Assembly: GCA_963741565.1 (NCBI GenBank)
Contig: CAVUIK010000012.1
Span: 163,420-227,419, forward strand
Direction of reading: 5' to 3'
DNA: 64,000 nt
Source: Ga0077555 sp963741565
Lineage (GTDB): Bacteria; Pseudomonadota; Alphaproteobacteria; Rhizobiales; Hyphomicrobiaceae
The notes beneath the pieces were generated by a model. That model saw only the letters and a program-made list of their open reading frames with translations. It did not search any database and was not told the origin of the DNA. The position numbers were made by a program, and so were the translations under genes. Shown here in pieces: positions 25,905 through 36,844 of the stretch (positions are counted from its first letter, which is position 1; every line of letters begins with the position of its first letter).

Positions 25905-27569
25905 CTACTTCGCGGCCACCGGCACCGATGCATCTGTGGTCAATGTACGTACAGCAACCGATGTCGCCCCGCGGCTCACGGTATCGGCCGTCTTAAAGCG
26001 CAGGAACAGGCGGTTGTTGGCCGGGTCGAACGGGCACGTTACCTGTGCCGGTGACCTGGATCGTGAACGTCGCGACTTGATTGGTGGTGCTGTTGAACGA
26101 GACGCTCGACGCCGGAGCCGCCGGATTGATGCAGGCTGCGGTCAACGGGTCGGATTGGCAAACCAAGGCGCCTGCCGCAAGTCCTCGTCCACCATCGTCG
26201 ACGTTGACCGTGATCGCGCCCGCTGAGCCGATGTTGACGACGGCGGCCGCAAAGAAGGTGGTTCCCGTGTTGCCGGGTATTGACGAGATGCCGTCGTTCG
26301 TTGGCGTCGCTCCGATGGCCACCATATCCGGAGTTGCCGTAGCGCTTGCCGACAGCAAGAACGTGTTAAGGCCCGATTGGCTGACGACCGGCACCTTGTT
26401 CTCGCAGTCGAAGATCAGCGGGATATCCGCGGAGAATGCGGCCGTCGGCGTGACGCCGAAGACGAAGTTCTTCGACCCGTTCGCGGGGATGTCGACGGGC
26501 TGGTTGATCCTGAAGTTCTGGTCGATCGTGTTGGTTGGCGTCGTCGCGCGGAACTGAAACACTGACGGCGCGGCGATCCCACTCGGCATTTGCAGCGAAC
26601 ACGCCGTCGCAGCAGTGCTGGAGTTGTTGATCATGACGCCGAAGGCGGTTGCCGCACTCCCGACCGTCACGGAGCGAGCATAGGGCAGCACCGCGGCTAA
26701 CAATCCGGAGGTCCCCTGGTTTGTATCGAGCGACCAATTGAGATCGATGTTACCGGTCGACAGGTGGAAGCTATCCACGGCGATTTGATACGTTTGCCCA
26801 CCGACGGCATGGAAACTGACTTGGCTTCGCAATGAGCCGGACGTTGGATAGTCGTCATTGCTCACGATCTGGGTCAAGCGCGTTGACCGCCGAACCTGTA
26901 TAGACGGCGAGCACGGTGTCGAACACGGCACCATTATAGCCAAACGGTGTCTGGGTCGAGAACGTCGCCTGCCCCGTTGCGGGTGCCGTCCAGCGCCACC
27001 AGTTCGATGTGGTGCCGTCCGAGGCATTCGAATGGAACGGTTCACCGGTCTCGCGCGTGGAGAAATCGTTCCACGACCGCGACGTCCCGCTGGCTCCCGG
27101 CGATGACCGTGGCGTTCGCGAAGTTGTCGTTCGGCGCTGTCGCCGGCACGACCGTGATGTCGATGAATTTTTGGACCGTATTGCCTGTATTGGTCAGGTT
27201 TCGAAAATCGAGCAGAACCGGATAAGTCTGCGTTTTGAGCAGGTCGATTTCGGTTGTCACCATCGTCGCCGTCACGCTGACGGAAGCCCCGGCTGCCAGT
27301 GTGCCTGTCGAGGGTGCCAAAGTGACCATCGGACGGAAAGAGGTGACCTGCCAATTGATCGGCGACAGCGTGTTGTTGGTGACGACATACACATACGATG
27401 ACGCGGGGTATGGTCCGCCTCGATTGGCGGTCACCGGGATCGTCGTGGCGTTGGGTGAGACCTCCATCAAGGCCTGCGCGGCGCCCGTGTAAATTGCAGT
27501 CAACGCCAATGCGGCCACCAGCCGTTGCATCGCCGGCAACGCGCTGCGGCCGAGCCAAGTATTAAACAT
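25905..27569 (-). CDS. secreted beta-rich protein with a pre-peptidase-like domain (three +1 frameshifts)
   Basis: A reconstructed 554-codon gene. ATG 27569 begins a signal peptide (LVAALALTAIYTGAAQA). A domain of abnormal-spindle/BACON-like strands follows (NTLSPINWQVTSF), then a PPC-type domain (NDNFANATVIAG ... SGTSRSWNDFSTRETGEPF ... GYNGAVFDTVLAVYTG ... TQIVSNDDYP). The last 260 residues share a module with the M64 peptidase at 39685. Three single extra bases break the frame: one in GG 27092-27093, one in AA 26876-26877 and one in GGG 26032-26034. Removing all three restores a conserved reading frame to TAG 25905-25907. Three insertions give a total length that is still a multiple of three. 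Confidence 0.8.
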
Positions 27570-27788
27570 GCTGAATTCCTTTTTTCTTCGCGATCCCGTC
27601 GAGACGGGCAGTTGCATTGCAATTGTCATGCTAGGCAAACTTGAACGCTGCCATCCCGGCGAACACGCACAATGTTCACGGTGACAGCTATTCGGCGGGT
27701 GTCAATTGGAGGCGCACCGATGCGTTGTCATGTTGTGCCCGGGCCGCAACATGGCACCGCTGCCGAAGATGCAACCGATCAAACGAAA

Positions 27789-27810
27789 AGGCCGCCCCGA
27801 GAGGCGGCCT
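27789..27810 (-). terminator. Rho-independent terminator after the cupin gene (minus strand)
   Basis: AGGCCGCC and GGCGGCCT form a stem around CCGAGA. Reading the minus strand it is followed by TTTTCG. It lies 27 bp past the cupin stop. Confidence 0.8.
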
Positions 27811-27836
27811 CCGTTGCGATCGAGCGATGCGAGGCG

Positions 27837-28250
27837 CTACTCCGCGGCCTGCTGCTTCGGCCCCTCGACGACCCGCGTTGCAAAGTTGGCCGGCGCCACG
27901 ATCTCGAGCACTTCGAAATCCTTCGAGCACGCGATCTCGCGGTGCGGAATGCCGGGAATCTGGTTGATGCAGTCGCCTTTCTTAATCGTGCGTACGCCGT
28001 GGCCCGCATACTCGAACTTGGCCCAGCCGTTCAGCACGTAGACGAACTGGAACGTGCAGTCATGGACGTGCCACTGCTGCACCTCGTCGGCCATTTCCTT
28101 GCCGTTGGCTTTGACGATATGCGCGACGTAGTCGCCATTCGAGGAATCCTTCCAACCGAGATCCCGGTATTCGAAGATCTCGCGCAAGCCCGGCGTCCAC
28201 TCGGCCTTTTCAGACTCGTTGTGCGTAAATTTCCATCCATCCTGAGACAT
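27837..28250 (-). CDS. cupin domain protein
   Basis: A 137-residue small cupin. The first metal motif is WHVHDCTFQFVYVLNGWAKFEY and the second is GDCINQIPGIPHREIA, so two or three histidines and a glutamine/glutamate would bind a metal. Such stand-alone cupins include dioxygenases, isomerases and sensors; the sequence does not decide which. It is divergent from the acyl-CoA carboxylase subunit with 172 bp between, room for a shared control region, and ends in a terminator. Confidence 0.82.
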   Translation of the reverse strand: MSQDGWKFTHNESEKAEWTPGLREIFEYRDLGWKDSSNGDYVAHIVKANGKEMADEVQQWHVHDCTFQFVYVLNGWAKFEYAGHGVRTIKKGDCINQIPGIPHREIACSKDFEVLEIVAPANFATRVVEGPKQQAAE

Positions 28251-28422
28251 CGCGTCCTCCTCGGTTCAGTTATGTACGGGGCAGTTCAACTGAGAATATT
28301 GTCCCCCAGGTTAGGCGCCTTGTCGAGAGCCGCTTGGTGAAAAGTATATTCAGAAGGCGCTCAACATCGGGGCCGGAAGGATGCTAGCCTGACCTCCAAA
28401 ATCGCCCGAAGGATCTTCCTGC

Positions 28423-30031
28423 ATGCCGAATGACGATGGATTTGAGACGAAGCCGCCCGAGCGCGGCTGGCAGCCAGAGCTGAACGAGTTGCGCATCCGC
28501 GAGCGCCTGGCGCAGGAGATGGGCGGCGCCGATAAGGTCGCGCGCCAAAAGGCGGGCGGCCGCCTCACCATCCGGGAACGCATCGGCGGCCTCGTCGATC
28601 CCGGCACCTTCCGCGAGGTCGGTGCGCTGTCCGGCAAGGGTACCTACGACGAGAAGGGGCGGCTCACAGCCTTCACGCCAGCCAATCGCATCTCGGGCCG
28701 TGCCATGATCGATGGGCGGCCCGTGGTGATAAGCGGCGACGACTTCACGGTGCGCGGCGGCTCAGCTGACGCGACGATCCCGGAGAAGGCCATTCTCGCC
28801 GAGCGCATGGCGCAGGAACTCCGGCTGCCGATCGTGCGTATCATCGAGGGGTCGGGCGGTGGCGGCTCGGTGAAGACACTGGAGACGCGCGGCTACGCCA
28901 ACCTGCCGGGTGGCCTCGACGGTCACTGGGAGCGCTACAAGTATTTGGCTGACAACCTGGGTATCGTGCCGGTTGTCGCGCTGGGATTGGGCTCGGTCGC
29001 CGGTCTTGGCGCTGCCTACGTTGCCGCAAGTCACTACTCGGTGATGACCAAGAAGACATCGGCGATGTTCGTGGCGGGTCCGCCGGTCGTGGCGCGCATT
29101 GGCGACAAGAGCAATCTCGACAAGCTGCAACTTGGCGGCTGGGAGATCCAGTGCGCAGCGGGCGGCATTGACGACGCCTTCGACACCGAAGAGCAAGCGT
29201 TTGCGGCGGCCCGGCGGTTTCTGTCGTACCTGCCGTCGTCGACTTACTCGGTTGCCGAGCGGGCTGCCTCTGACGACCCGGCGGAGCGGCGAGACGAACG
29301 GTTGTTCACGATCGTCCCGCGCGATAAAAACCAACCCTACAAGATGCGCACGATCTGCGAGGCGGTCTTCGACCAGGGTTCCTTCACCGAGATTACACGC
29401 CATTTCGGGCGTCCGGTGATCACGGGGCTCGCCCGGCTCGAAGGCCTGCCGGTGGCGGTGCTGGCCAGCGATCCGTTCCATGTCATGGGCGCGTGGACGG
29501 CAGACGCCTGCAGCAAGGTGATCCGCTTCATCGATCTCGCGGAGACCTTCCACATCCCGGTGGTTTATCTCTGCGACTGTCCGGGTTTCATGATCGGGCT
29601 CGACGCCGAGAAAGCCGCGACGATCCGCTACGGTGTGCGTGCCATGGCGGCGATCAACCAGTCGACGGTGCCGTGGTGCACGATCATCACGCGCAATGTG
29701 TTCGGCGTGGCAGGCGCAGCGCACGTGCCCGCCGGGCGTTTGGCCATTCGGTATGCATGGCTCTCGGCCCAGTGGGGCTCGCTGCCGCTGGAAGGCGGAA
29801 TCGAGGCGGCTTATCGCGCCGAGCTTGATGCCGCGCCGGACCGGGGTGCCAAGATGGCCGAAATCGAGAACTCGATTGATGGCCCTGAAGTCGCCGTTCC
29901 GCTCGGCCGAGGCGTTTGGCATTGAGGAGATCATCGATCCGCGGGAGACGCGGCCGTTGTTGTGCGAATTCGCACGTCTGGCCGAGCCCTTGCGGACGCC
30001 GGGTCTGCGCAGCTTTACCATGCGGCCGTGA
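28423..30031 (+). CDS. acyl-CoA carboxylase, carboxyltransferase (beta) subunit, frameshift near the 3' end
   Basis: A reconstructed protein of about 535 residues of the propionyl/methylcrotonyl/geranyl-CoA carboxylase beta family. Both crotonase-like halves are present: the N-terminal half with IEGSGGGGSVKTLE and SHYSVMTKKTSAMFVAGPPVV, the C-terminal half with YLCDCPGFMIG and GVAGAAHVPAGRLAIRYAW. The frame shifts by +1 between 29869 and 29875; correcting it restores the canonical C-terminus LKSPFRSAEAFGIEEIIDPR to TGA 30031. As sequenced, the protein would stop at 29925 without the last helix. No biotin-carboxylase partner is adjacent; AccC at 48878 is 19 kb away. The acyl substrate is not decided. 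Confidence 0.88.
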
Positions 30032-31209
30032 GCGGGGACGACATCCGCGGATCGTTCGACGTCGCCGTGGTTGGCCTCGGCGCGATGGGTGCGGCAACGC
30101 TTTACCAGCTTGCCAAGCGCGGCGCGCAGGTCATTGGCATCGATCGCCATGTCCCGCCGCATGCGTTCGGCTCCAGCCATGGTGAGAGCCGGGTGACGCG
30201 GCAGGCCGTGGGCGAGGGGGTGTCCTATGTTCCGCTGGTGCTGCGCACCCACGAGATCTGGCGGGAGCTGGAGCGCGAGACCGGGCGCCCGATCTTCGAG
30301 GCGTGTGGCATGCTGATCCTGCGCCGGCAGGGCCACGCGTGTGTGCACGGTCAGGCCGATTTTCTCGGCGCAACCGCCAGGCTCGCGAACGCGCATGGCA
30401 TTGCGCACGAGCTGCTCGATGCCAACGCCATTGCGCGTCGGTTCAGCCATTTCTCGGGTCTCGACGACACCGTGGGCTATTATGAGCCGGGCGGCGGCTA
30501 TGTCGTTCCGGAGGCCGCAGTCGCGGCGCAACTGCAGCGCGCGGGCGGACTCGGTGCAACATTGAGGACAGCGACGGCTGTGACCGGGATTGCGGCCGTT
30601 GGCGACGGCGTCGAGGTCAGCTCGCCGTCGGGAACGGTTCGTGCCAGGCACGCGGTGGTTGCGGCGGGTGGTTGGATCGGGTCCTTGTTGGGGCCGCCCT
30701 TCGGTCGACTGCTGCGGGTGCAACGTCAGGTTTTCCATTGGTATGACGTTGGTGATGCCTATGGCTCGGGTGAGGGGCATCCGGTGTTCATCTGGCTGCA
30801 TGGCGGCGATGATACCGGCCATTTCTATGGTTTCCCGCCGATGCCGGGGACGCGGCAGATCAAGCTCGCGACCGAGCACGACGGCCAGATCCCGTCGATT
30901 GAAGAGGTTGCGCGGACCGTCGGACCCGGGGAAGGCGCGACGCTTTACGAGCATCATGTGGACGGGCGGATCCGCGGCGTGACACCGGTTCCGGCCCGCT
31001 CACAAGTGTGCTTCTACACGGTGACACCCGATCACGGGTTCATCATCGATCGCCATCCCGTGAGCGAGCGCATCACGGTGATCTCGGCCTGCTCAGGGCA
31101 CGGCTTCAAGCATTCGGCCGCGATCGGCGAGGCCGTGGCCGAACAGATCGCCGAAGGTCGGAGCCACGTTGATCTTGGCCCCTTTGGGCTCGCGCGCTTT
31201 CAGGCGTGA
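30028..31209 (+). CDS. FAD-dependent oxidase, SolA/monomeric sarcosine oxidase family
   Basis: A 393-residue flavoprotein. The dinucleotide fold is DVAVVGLGAMGAATLYQLAKRGAQVIGIDRH, followed by the HGESRVTRQA substrate loop of SolA/MSOX and a C-terminal FYTVTPDHGFIIDRHP then SGHGFKHSAAIGEAVAEQ, where a cysteine normally carries covalent FAD; here SQVCFYTVTPD fits that position. It should oxidise an N-methyl or secondary amino acid with O2, giving peroxide and formaldehyde or an aldehyde. GTG 30028 overlaps the carboxylase stop as GTGA, so translation is likely coupled. The start upstream at 29962 would overlap the carboxylase heavily. Confidence 0.87.
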   Translation: MSGDDIRGSFDVAVVGLGAMGAATLYQLAKRGAQVIGIDRHVPPHAFGSSHGESRVTRQAVGEGVSYVPLVLRTHEIWRELERETGRPIFEACGMLILRRQGHACVHGQADFLGATARLANAHGIAHELLDANAIARRFSHFSGLDDTVGYYEPGGGYVVPEAAVAAQLQRAGGLGATLRTATAVTGIAAVGDGVEVSSPSGTVRARHAVVAAGGWIGSLLGPPFGRLLRVQRQVFHWYDVGDAYGSGEGHPVFIWLHGGDDTGHFYGFPPMPGTRQIKLATEHDGQIPSIEEVARTVGPGEGATLYEHHVDGRIRGVTPVPARSQVCFYTVTPDHGFIIDRHPVSERITVISACSGHGFKHSAAIGEAVAEQIAEGRSHVDLGPFGLARFQA

Positions 31210-31291
31210 AAGCCGATTGCGTTTCATCAAATCGCGTCCCGTCCGCAGGCCTCATCGCTGGCGGGGCAATTGGCAGTCTTGGCGGGGAGCC

Positions 31292-31660
31292 ATGCAGAAA
31301 ATCATTACTCCATGGATTGCAATCGGCGCCGGGCTCTGGCTCTGGCTCGGAATGGCAGACGCTGCGGCCCAGTCTGATCCGGTCGCGCGTGGACGCGACA
31401 TCGCCGCTGCCCGATGCAGCCGTTGTCATGGCGTCGGTGTCAGCGACGAGAGCCCGCATCCGATCGTGCTGCCATTGCGCCAGCTGCACGAGCGCCAGCC
31501 GGTGGAGATGCTGGACGAGGCCTTGCGCACGGGTGTCATCGGCGGACATGACGAGATGCCGATGTTCGAGCTTGGGCGCGAGGATGCCGCTGCACTCGTG
31601 TCCTATATCGAGAGCCTGGCGGCTGAAAAATGGTTGCCTCGGGCGCCCGCATGGAGGTGA
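31292..31660 (+). CDS. small periplasmic c-type cytochrome
   Basis: A 122-residue protein with a signal peptide (MQKIITPWIAIGAGLWLWLGMADAAAQ shown by its hydrophobic core) and one haem site, ARCSRCHGVG at residues 41-50. The second axial methionine is probably in GGHDEMPMFELG near residue 90. It is a class I cytochrome c of minimal size and would carry electrons in the periplasm, perhaps from a neighbouring dehydrogenase. It starts 83 bp after the SolA-like gene on the same strand. The partner is unknown. Confidence 0.82.
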   Translation: MQKIITPWIAIGAGLWLWLGMADAAAQSDPVARGRDIAAARCSRCHGVGVSDESPHPIVLPLRQLHERQPVEMLDEALRTGVIGGHDEMPMFELGREDAAALVSYIESLAAEKWLPRAPAWR

Positions 31661-31825
31661 GCGAGCTCAGCGGGCGTTGACATCACTTCGGTGAACCAAG
31701 CGAGGGCGTGAACGGGGTTGTGTTGGGCCCTGTCGCTTCGATGCGCGTTGCATTGCTTGTCCGGCGAGTGGGACAAGGATGCGTGGCCTGGCCTGCCGTT
31801 GCCTTGCGCCCGATCACGGCTCGGT

Positions 31826-32401
31826 TCAGTGCGCCGCGACAAAGCCTGGGGTTTTGCCGACCGCCATGTAGGCGTGGTCGGCGGAGAACATGTCGGCGTG
31901 ATGCAGGATGTGGGCGGCCGGGGAATTGTTGCGGAACGGCATCATGGGTGAGTGTGTTGTCACCGTCGCGATGATCTCGTGCGCGAAGCCAAGCTCCTTC
32001 AGCAGCATGCCGCCGACGACGCCGTGCGGGATCTCGCGATTGAGCTTCGAGTAGACGATCTCGCGGCCTTTGCGGTCGTACATCATCGGCTTATCGACGT
32101 CGTGCAGAATGAGGATCGGAACCAGCAGTTCATTCGACAGGCTCGACTTCCAATCAGATTTGGCGCGCTTGGCGAGATCGACGCCAGCTTGCGTCACCTC
32201 GTTGACGTGGCTCATCAACGGATATTCGATGCCGGCTGAAAACGGCATGTCCTCAAGACGCTCGTAGGGGCTTGCGCTCCACGTCGTCACCCAGGCGGTG
32301 ACGATCTTCTCGCGCAGATCCGACGATACGAGGTCGAGGCCCCACAGCCATTTCTCGACGGCGGCGCGTTTCGAGTTCGAGGCGCGATCGATGGTGTACA
32401 T
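31826..32401 (-). CDS. HD-domain hydrolase-like protein
   Basis: A 191-residue helical protein with HD-superfamily spacing: H of PLMSHVNEVTQ near residue 70, HD of LILHDVDKPM near residue 105, then HGVVGGMLLKELGF and THSPMMPFRNN. The metal ligands fit a small phosphohydrolase acting on nucleotides or similar. ATG 32401 starts the region with MYTIDRASNSKR; the reading frame extends to 32428. It is convergent with the cytochrome gene and lies 74 bp downstream of the binding-protein gene on the same strand, which may place it in that transcript. Confidence 0.7.
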   Translation of the reverse strand: MYTIDRASNSKRAAVEKWLWGLDLVSSDLREKIVTAWVTTWSASPYERLEDMPFSAGIEYPLMSHVNEVTQAGVDLAKRAKSDWKSSLSNELLVPILILHDVDKPMMYDRKGREIVYSKLNREIPHGVVGGMLLKELGFAHEIIATVTTHSPMMPFRNNSPAAHILHHADMFSADHAYMAVGKTPGFVAAH

Positions 32402-32474
32402 TGGCGAACTCCAAGGTTCGTGAGCCAAGCTGCCGCAGCGCCGGCGTCGCTGCAGCTCTCGGGGTATCCGGGCT

Positions 32475-34055
32475 CTACTGATCCAGCCAGACGTTGACCA
32501 GGTCGTTACCTTGGAAGTGGCTCGCCGAGAAGTTCCAGCCCTTGATCTTCTTGTGGTGCACGATGATGCGCTGCCACCAGTGGATGTAGAGGTAGTAGTT
32601 CTCGGTCAACAGGTGCTTTTCAAACTCGTGCACCAGCGCCTTGCGCTTGGCCGGATCGAGCGTTCGTGCCTGCTGTTCCCAAAGCGTATCGAGCTTCTTG
32701 TCGTCATGCCGCGCGTAGCTGTTCGGCGACTTCGCATGGGAAATGTAATACTGATGCTGGGCGGTAATCTCATCAGCCGGCACGGTAACGGGATAGAGCG
32801 CCACATCGAATTTGCCATCGACCAGATTGCCGAAGTAGGGCGTGGTTTCGACCTGGCTGTGCTCGACCGTCACGCCAATCCGGCGCCATTGGTCGATCAG
32901 GAAAATCCCGACCGGCGTGTAGGGTTCGTTCAGCGTGCGGTTGTGCAACTTGAGTTTCAGGTTCTCGTGCCCGGCCTCCTTGAGCAGGCGGCGGGCTTCA
33001 GCGCGGGATTTTTCGATATCGCGCCAGTAGCCGGGGATCGCCTCGAGGTCGGCTTGCGGCAGCGCATACTCGTAGCCTGGCCGCAGGAAGCCGCCGGTCG
33101 GCTTGACGATCGTGATCTTCGACAATGACTCATTGCCGCCCCACCGGTCGATCGCCAGCGACAGCGCGCGGCGGACACGCGGATCGTCGAAGGGCTTTTG
33201 CTGTGTATTGAAGATGACGATGTCGTTTGTCGCCCACGATCCTTCATGCAGGACGAGGTTGTCCTTGAGCGGCGACGACATCAGCTGGTCGCGCTCTGAC
33301 GGTGTACGCCCACGCCATTCGGCATCGAATTGCCCACCGAGGATGCCGGGGACGACGGCGCTCGATTTCACGAAAAAGGCCTTGTAGCCGTCGAGGTAGG
33401 GCAGGCCCGCTTTGAAATAGCCGTCGAAACGCTTGGCTGTCAGCTGCGATCCCTTGACGTACTCGACGAACTGGAAGGCGCCCGACCCCAGGATATTCTG
33501 CTCTGGATATTTTGGGTTTTCCTTCAACTTTGCCGCACTGAAGATGCAGTTGAAGGGCGAAGCCAAGTTGTCGAGAAACGACGCATTGATGCCCTTGATC
33601 TTGAACGTCACGGTCGACGGATCAGGCGTGTCGATCGCCGCGACGTCCTCCATCAGCGATTTCCGGATCGAGACAACACCGGCTGGCGGGTCCTTGATGC
33701 GCTCGAACGACGCCTTCACGTCTGCCGACGTGAGCGGCGAGCCGTCATGGAATTTGATGTTCGGGTGCAGAGTGAACGTGAAGGTGAGGCCGTCCGGCGA
33801 GATCTCCCAGCTCTTGGCGAGATCGCCGGTGATCTTGGCGCCCTGGCTCGCGTCGTAGCGAACGAGGAAGGAATAGAACGGGCTGATGGGGTGGAGGAGG
33901 GCGAACGTTTGCGACGCATGGCAGTCGTAATTCGGCGGCTCAGCAGTCACCGCGAAATTCAAGACACCGCCTTTTTTGGGCGTTTGCGCAACGGCATCGG
34001 CCACGTGCGCTCCCGCAAGCAGCCCGGCTGCCAGCGCAATTCGTGACCACGACAT
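32475..34055 (-). CDS. periplasmic substrate-binding protein, family 5 (peptide/opine/nickel type)
   Basis: A 526-residue exported binding protein. It has a signal peptide ending near AVAQTPKKGG, then the SBP_bac_5 signature LAKSWEISPDGLTFTFTLHPNIKFHDGSPLTSADVKAS (seen as consecutive blocks), the QKPFDDPRVRRALSLAIDR segment and the WWQRIIVHHKKIKGW C-terminal region. It should deliver a peptide-like or small cationic ligand to an ABC permease of the Dpp/Opp class. No permease or ATPase gene is next to it, so it is an orphan binding protein within the window. Confidence 0.9.
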   Translation of the reverse strand: MSWSRIALAAGLLAGAHVADAVAQTPKKGGVLNFAVTAEPPNYDCHASQTFALLHPISPFYSFLVRYDASQGAKITGDLAKSWEISPDGLTFTFTLHPNIKFHDGSPLTSADVKASFERIKDPPAGVVSIRKSLMEDVAAIDTPDPSTVTFKIKGINASFLDNLASPFNCIFSAAKLKENPKYPEQNILGSGAFQFVEYVKGSQLTAKRFDGYFKAGLPYLDGYKAFFVKSSAVVPGILGGQFDAEWRGRTPSERDQLMSSPLKDNLVLHEGSWATNDIVIFNTQQKPFDDPRVRRALSLAIDRWGGNESLSKITIVKPTGGFLRPGYEYALPQADLEAIPGYWRDIEKSRAEARRLLKEAGHENLKLKLHNRTLNEPYTPVGIFLIDQWRRIGVTVEHSQVETTPYFGNLVDGKFDVALYPVTVPADEITAQHQYYISHAKSPNSYARHDDKKLDTLWEQQARTLDPAKRKALVHEFEKHLLTENYYLYIHWWQRIIVHHKKIKGWNFSASHFQGNDLVNVWLDQ

Positions 34056-34197
34056 GAGTGTCCTCCCTGGAATTTCTTTTGTTTATTGCGGCCAGTCTGC
34101 CCTGCTTCCGCGCGCGCTGCAATACGCGGTCAACAGCGGGTGGACCGGGTCCGCCAGGGTCGGGGGCGTGGGATGCAGGCCCAGCGGCGCAGTCCGA

Positions 34198-35007
34198 CTA
34201 TGGTCGAGCAAATGTCAGCGAGGCCCAGAGACTCACATAGTCAGCCTTGTCGGCGGGCGCAGCTGTGGTCATGTGGACGGTGCTGACGAGATAGTCGCCC
34301 GTTCGCGACACATCGATGGCGACCCGGCCGCCGGCATCGCTGCGCAACCGCCGCGGCGAGGACTGATCGCTGGCGTAGAATACCTTGACCATCGCGTTCT
34401 CCAGCGGTTTGCCGCCCAACAACACCTGCACTGGCAACGGCTTGTCTCTGGGATATCCATAGGGGTTGGCGCCGACCACCAGCTCGAGCGGCAGACCGAT
34501 GGCGCGATCTGCGCCAGCATCACCGCCACCGACCTGCAGCAGGGCCTTGGCGCAGCGCGAAAATAGTTCCCGGATTTTGGTCAGCGGTCGTCTGGCCGCG
34601 CGATGTGCCGTGCCGATCTCTTCGAGGCCTTCGTCGGCGAGTGTCTCCTCGAATTTCTCCATCGTCTCGAACACGACAGGTTCGGGCGCGCGTCGGTGCC
34701 AGATGATCGAGAGGCCGGGGACGCGGAAGGTGACATCGGTCGCCGGGTCGTCGCCGTCGATGGCTTTCAATGGCTGCGCGTTGCGGCTGGTAACCAGTTG
34801 GAAGCCGCGGTCGAGAGCACGAACGTAGGGATAGGTATCGCCCCTGAAATCGGAGCCGATGCGAAAGACGATGGGCACCGTGGCTTTGACAGCCGGTGTG
34901 AAGCTGACGGGATCAATCCAGAATTCATGCGCCAGGGCCGGCGCGTTGACCGAAGTCAGAGTGAGCGCGATGGCAAGCCCGGTCATGCGACGGAGGAGTA
35001 GGAACAT
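34198..35007 (-). CDS. DUF4198 / NikM-like periplasmic protein
   Basis: A 269-residue secreted protein. The signal peptide ends at ALAHEFWIDP, and the histidine next to the new N-terminus (AHEFW) is the signature of the DUF4198 family, linked to nickel and cobalt uptake. Further conserved blocks are VPIVFRIGSDFRGDTYPY, GLPLELVVGANPYGY and LLGGKPLENAMVKVFYASD, the last forming an Ig-like beta domain. ATG 35007 is preferred to TTG 35028. It is followed upstream on the same strand by a 59-residue protein and a HupE/UreJ-like protein, which suggests metal handling for the group. Confidence 0.8.
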   Translation of the reverse strand: MFLLLRRMTGLAIALTLTSVNAPALAHEFWIDPVSFTPAVKATVPIVFRIGSDFRGDTYPYVRALDRGFQLVTSRNAQPLKAIDGDDPATDVTFRVPGLSIIWHRRAPEPVVFETMEKFEETLADEGLEEIGTAHRAARRPLTKIRELFSRCAKALLQVGGGDAGADRAIGLPLELVVGANPYGYPRDKPLPVQVLLGGKPLENAMVKVFYASDQSSPRRLRSDAGGRVAIDVSRTGDYLVSTVHMTTAAPADKADYVSLWASLTFARP

Positions 35008-35109
35008 CGTGAACCTCGATCGGCTCAAGCCGCACCCGAGCAGCCATGCTGCTTCGGATGCGGGGTCGTACCACCCCGTCGGTGGGCACGATCGGGTTGT
35101 TCGCGCGAT

Positions 35110-35289
35110 TTACTTCGCGACGCAGCCCTTGTCCTTCTTGCTGTAATACTTGCCGACGCCACACTTGCCGGGCTTGCCCTTAGTCACGTGAGCCTTGGCT
35201 TCGGCCGTCGTCGACGAGGTGATCGACACGACCGTCAACGATGACGCAAAAGCGAAGGCTGCGATCATCGCAATTTTGAGAATCCGCAT
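35110..35289 (-). CDS. 59-residue secreted protein, lysine- and cysteine-bearing
   Basis: A short gene missed by length filters. ATG 35289 starts MRILKIAMIAAFAFASSL, a Sec signal peptide, with a likely cut near residue 30 (TTAEAKA). The mature part is about 30 residues, basic, with two cysteines: GKPGKCGVGKYYSKKDKGC, then a short tail. The stop is TAA at 35110-35112. It lies between two proteins linked to metal transport. Similar short Lys/Gly/Cys peptides occur widely in Hyphomicrobiales without known function. Confidence 0.72.
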   Translation of the reverse strand: MRILKIAMIAAFAFASSLTVVSITSSTTAEAKAHVTKGKPGKCGVGKYYSKKDKGCVAK

Positions 35290-35494
35290 TTCTTTCTCCC
35301 GATGACTTGTTGTGCATCATGCGGAAAGTGCCAAGGCGCAGGCCAAGACTCCCCATGACGATATCTACATATACGCAAGCCAGAGGCAGCGGTTTCACAC
35401 GGTTCAAGAAAATTTCCGGTGATGCCGACTTGCCACAAGGTTCATGACGGTCCTTTGAAAACCCGGGGTTATTTTCTCTCGCTGCAGCCCGCGA

Positions 35495-36637
<1,143 letters not shown>

Positions 36638-36844
36638 GGAGTCCCCATCCCGGCGTGTTGGCAACCAGCAGTGCAGGTCGGGCCACGGATTATAGGGATA
36701 TACGCCGGCCCGCCGCCAAAGTTTCATGATTTGGGCTAGCCATTGCCGTGCCGCGAGGCCGCGACATGACCTCATTGGGCGGTGCGTCCCCGCCATAAAT
36801 CGGGCATGGTTGCCGGGCGACACGCATCCGCGAGGGGGCCACCG

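Noticed and set aside
28762..30957. A 731-codon minus-strand frame opposite the carboxylase and oxidase genes.
   Set aside because: Arg/His-rich shadow of two strongly recognisable plus-strand genes.
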